This document shows positions 6,244 through 6,580 of a stretch of DNA of 6,580 nt, in pieces; the first letter of the stretch is position 1; each line of letters opens with the position of its first letter. The stretch is taken from assembly GCA_017559555.1 (NCBI GenBank), contig JAFYRH010000382.1:1-6580 (forward strand), written 5' to 3'. Below the pieces are notes generated by a model, which saw only the letters and a list, made by a program, of their open reading frames with translations, was not told where the DNA came from and made no database searches. The position numbers and the translations under genes were made by a program. This DNA comes from Clostridia bacterium. Its GTDB lineage: Bacteria > Bacillota > Clostridia > Oscillospirales > CAG-272.

Positions 6244-6316
6244 TGTCGCAGCATAAAAACCAATTAAATTAAAATAAAAAACAATTAACTAATTTATTTT
6301 ACGGAGGAATTTAAAA
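6244..6316 (+). other. AT-rich fusA-tuf spacer
   Basis: These 73 bases are almost all A and T between 6264 and 6300, with no stable hairpin and no convincing -35/-10 pair, so tuf is probably read through from fusA. The unstructured, A/T-rich segment just before the Shine-Dalgarno site would keep the start region open for ribosomes, which fits a very highly translated gene. Confidence 0.5.
6303..6307 (+). promoter_or_regulatory. tuf ribosome binding site
   Basis: GGAGG lies 9 bases before the ATG at 6317, in an otherwise A/T-rich unstructured context. Confidence 0.85.
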
Positions 6317-6580
6317 ATGGGAAAAGCAACATTTGAACGTAGCAAGCCCCACGTAAACATTGGTACTATCGGTCACGTTGACCACGGTAAGACCACTCTG
6401 ACCGCAGCTATCACTAAGACCCTCTCCCTCACTGCAGGTAACGTTGAGTTCTTGAGATATGACCAGATCGACAACGCTCCCGAAGAGAAGGCAAGAGGTA
6501 TTACAATTAACACCCGTCACGTTGAGTACGAGACTGCAAACCGTCACTACGCACACGTTGACTGCCCTGGCCACGCCGAC
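6317..6580 (+). CDS. tuf: Translation elongation factor Tu, N-terminal part (3' end outside window)
   Basis: EF-Tu carries aminoacyl-tRNA to the ribosomal A site as a GTP complex. Only 88 codons are visible and the window ends on a codon boundary. Seen: [19 protein letters not shown] at the start; G1 GHVDHGKT (19-26); switch-I/G2 segment [11 protein letters not shown] with the Mg-coordinating threonine at 63; and G3 DCPGH (82-86). The segment between G1 and G2 ([20 protein letters not shown]) is variable in the family. R67 follows the conserved ITINT, where Ser or Ala is common. No frameshift. Last gene of the str cluster, as expected after fusA. Confidence 0.98.
   Translation, partial: MGKATFERSKPHVNIGTIGHVDHGKTTLTAAITKTLSLTAGNVEFLRYDQIDNAPEEKARGITINTRHVEYETANRHYAHVDCPGHAD

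Noticed and set aside
1..6580. CRISPR, mobile element, phage, tRNA/rRNA or defence system
   Set aside because: No spaced repeats, transposase or integrase motifs, tRNA-like folds or defence domains were seen on either strand.

Overview
This window is a piece of the bacterial core transcription/translation locus (rpoC, then the str operon). It holds the 3' part of rpoC, a 282-residue Gfo/Idh/MocA-like oxidoreductase gene, rpsL, rpsG, fusA and the first 88 codons of tuf, all on the + strand. Several features point to a Gram-positive, Firmicutes/Clostridia-type host, probably an uncultured one. S12 is 138 residues with the longer N-terminal region seen in Bacillus and Clostridia, and the beta' trigger loop lacks the large insertion of E. 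coli. The Shine-Dalgarno sites are strong (AAGGAG, GGAGG), and the one clear promoter is a perfect sigma-70/sigma-A consensus. Base composition looks intermediate. I cannot name a genus.

Layout: rpoC (cut by the window start) ends at 1792. It is followed by a 105-base gap with a perfect 12-bp stem-loop and a second small stem-loop directly behind it. The oxidoreductase-like gene (1898-2746) has its own Shine-Dalgarno site but no convincing promoter, so read-through from rpoC is likely. A 320-base gene-free stretch (2747-3066) follows, with several inverted repeats, the consensus promoter (2890-2918) and a leader of about 140 bases that begins with an 11-base tandem repeat. Then come rpsL (3067-3483), a 166-base structured gap, rpsG from a GTG start (3650-4120), fusA (4153-6243), a very AT-rich 73-base gap, and tuf (6317 to the window end).

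The rpsL-rpsG-fusA-tuf block supplies two small-subunit ribosomal proteins (S12 at the decoding site, S7 at the head/exit site) and the two elongation GTPases (EF-G, EF-Tu). It is probably transcribed mainly from the 2890 promoter. The structured gaps could let individual genes be expressed at different levels.

Most of the window is ordinary core genome. The points worth a second look are: the metabolic-type gene sitting between rpoC and rpsL, where Firmicutes usually have an L7Ae-family gene; the lack of a classical glycine-rich dinucleotide motif in that protein; an arginine in S12 at the position whose Lys-to-Arg change gives streptomycin resistance in other bacteria; the tandem repeat with repeated ATG-CCC-TAA units at the start of the rpsL leader; and the perfect palindrome behind rpoC. 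I saw no CRISPR array, mobile element, tRNA or rRNA, and no evidence for a new multi-gene system.
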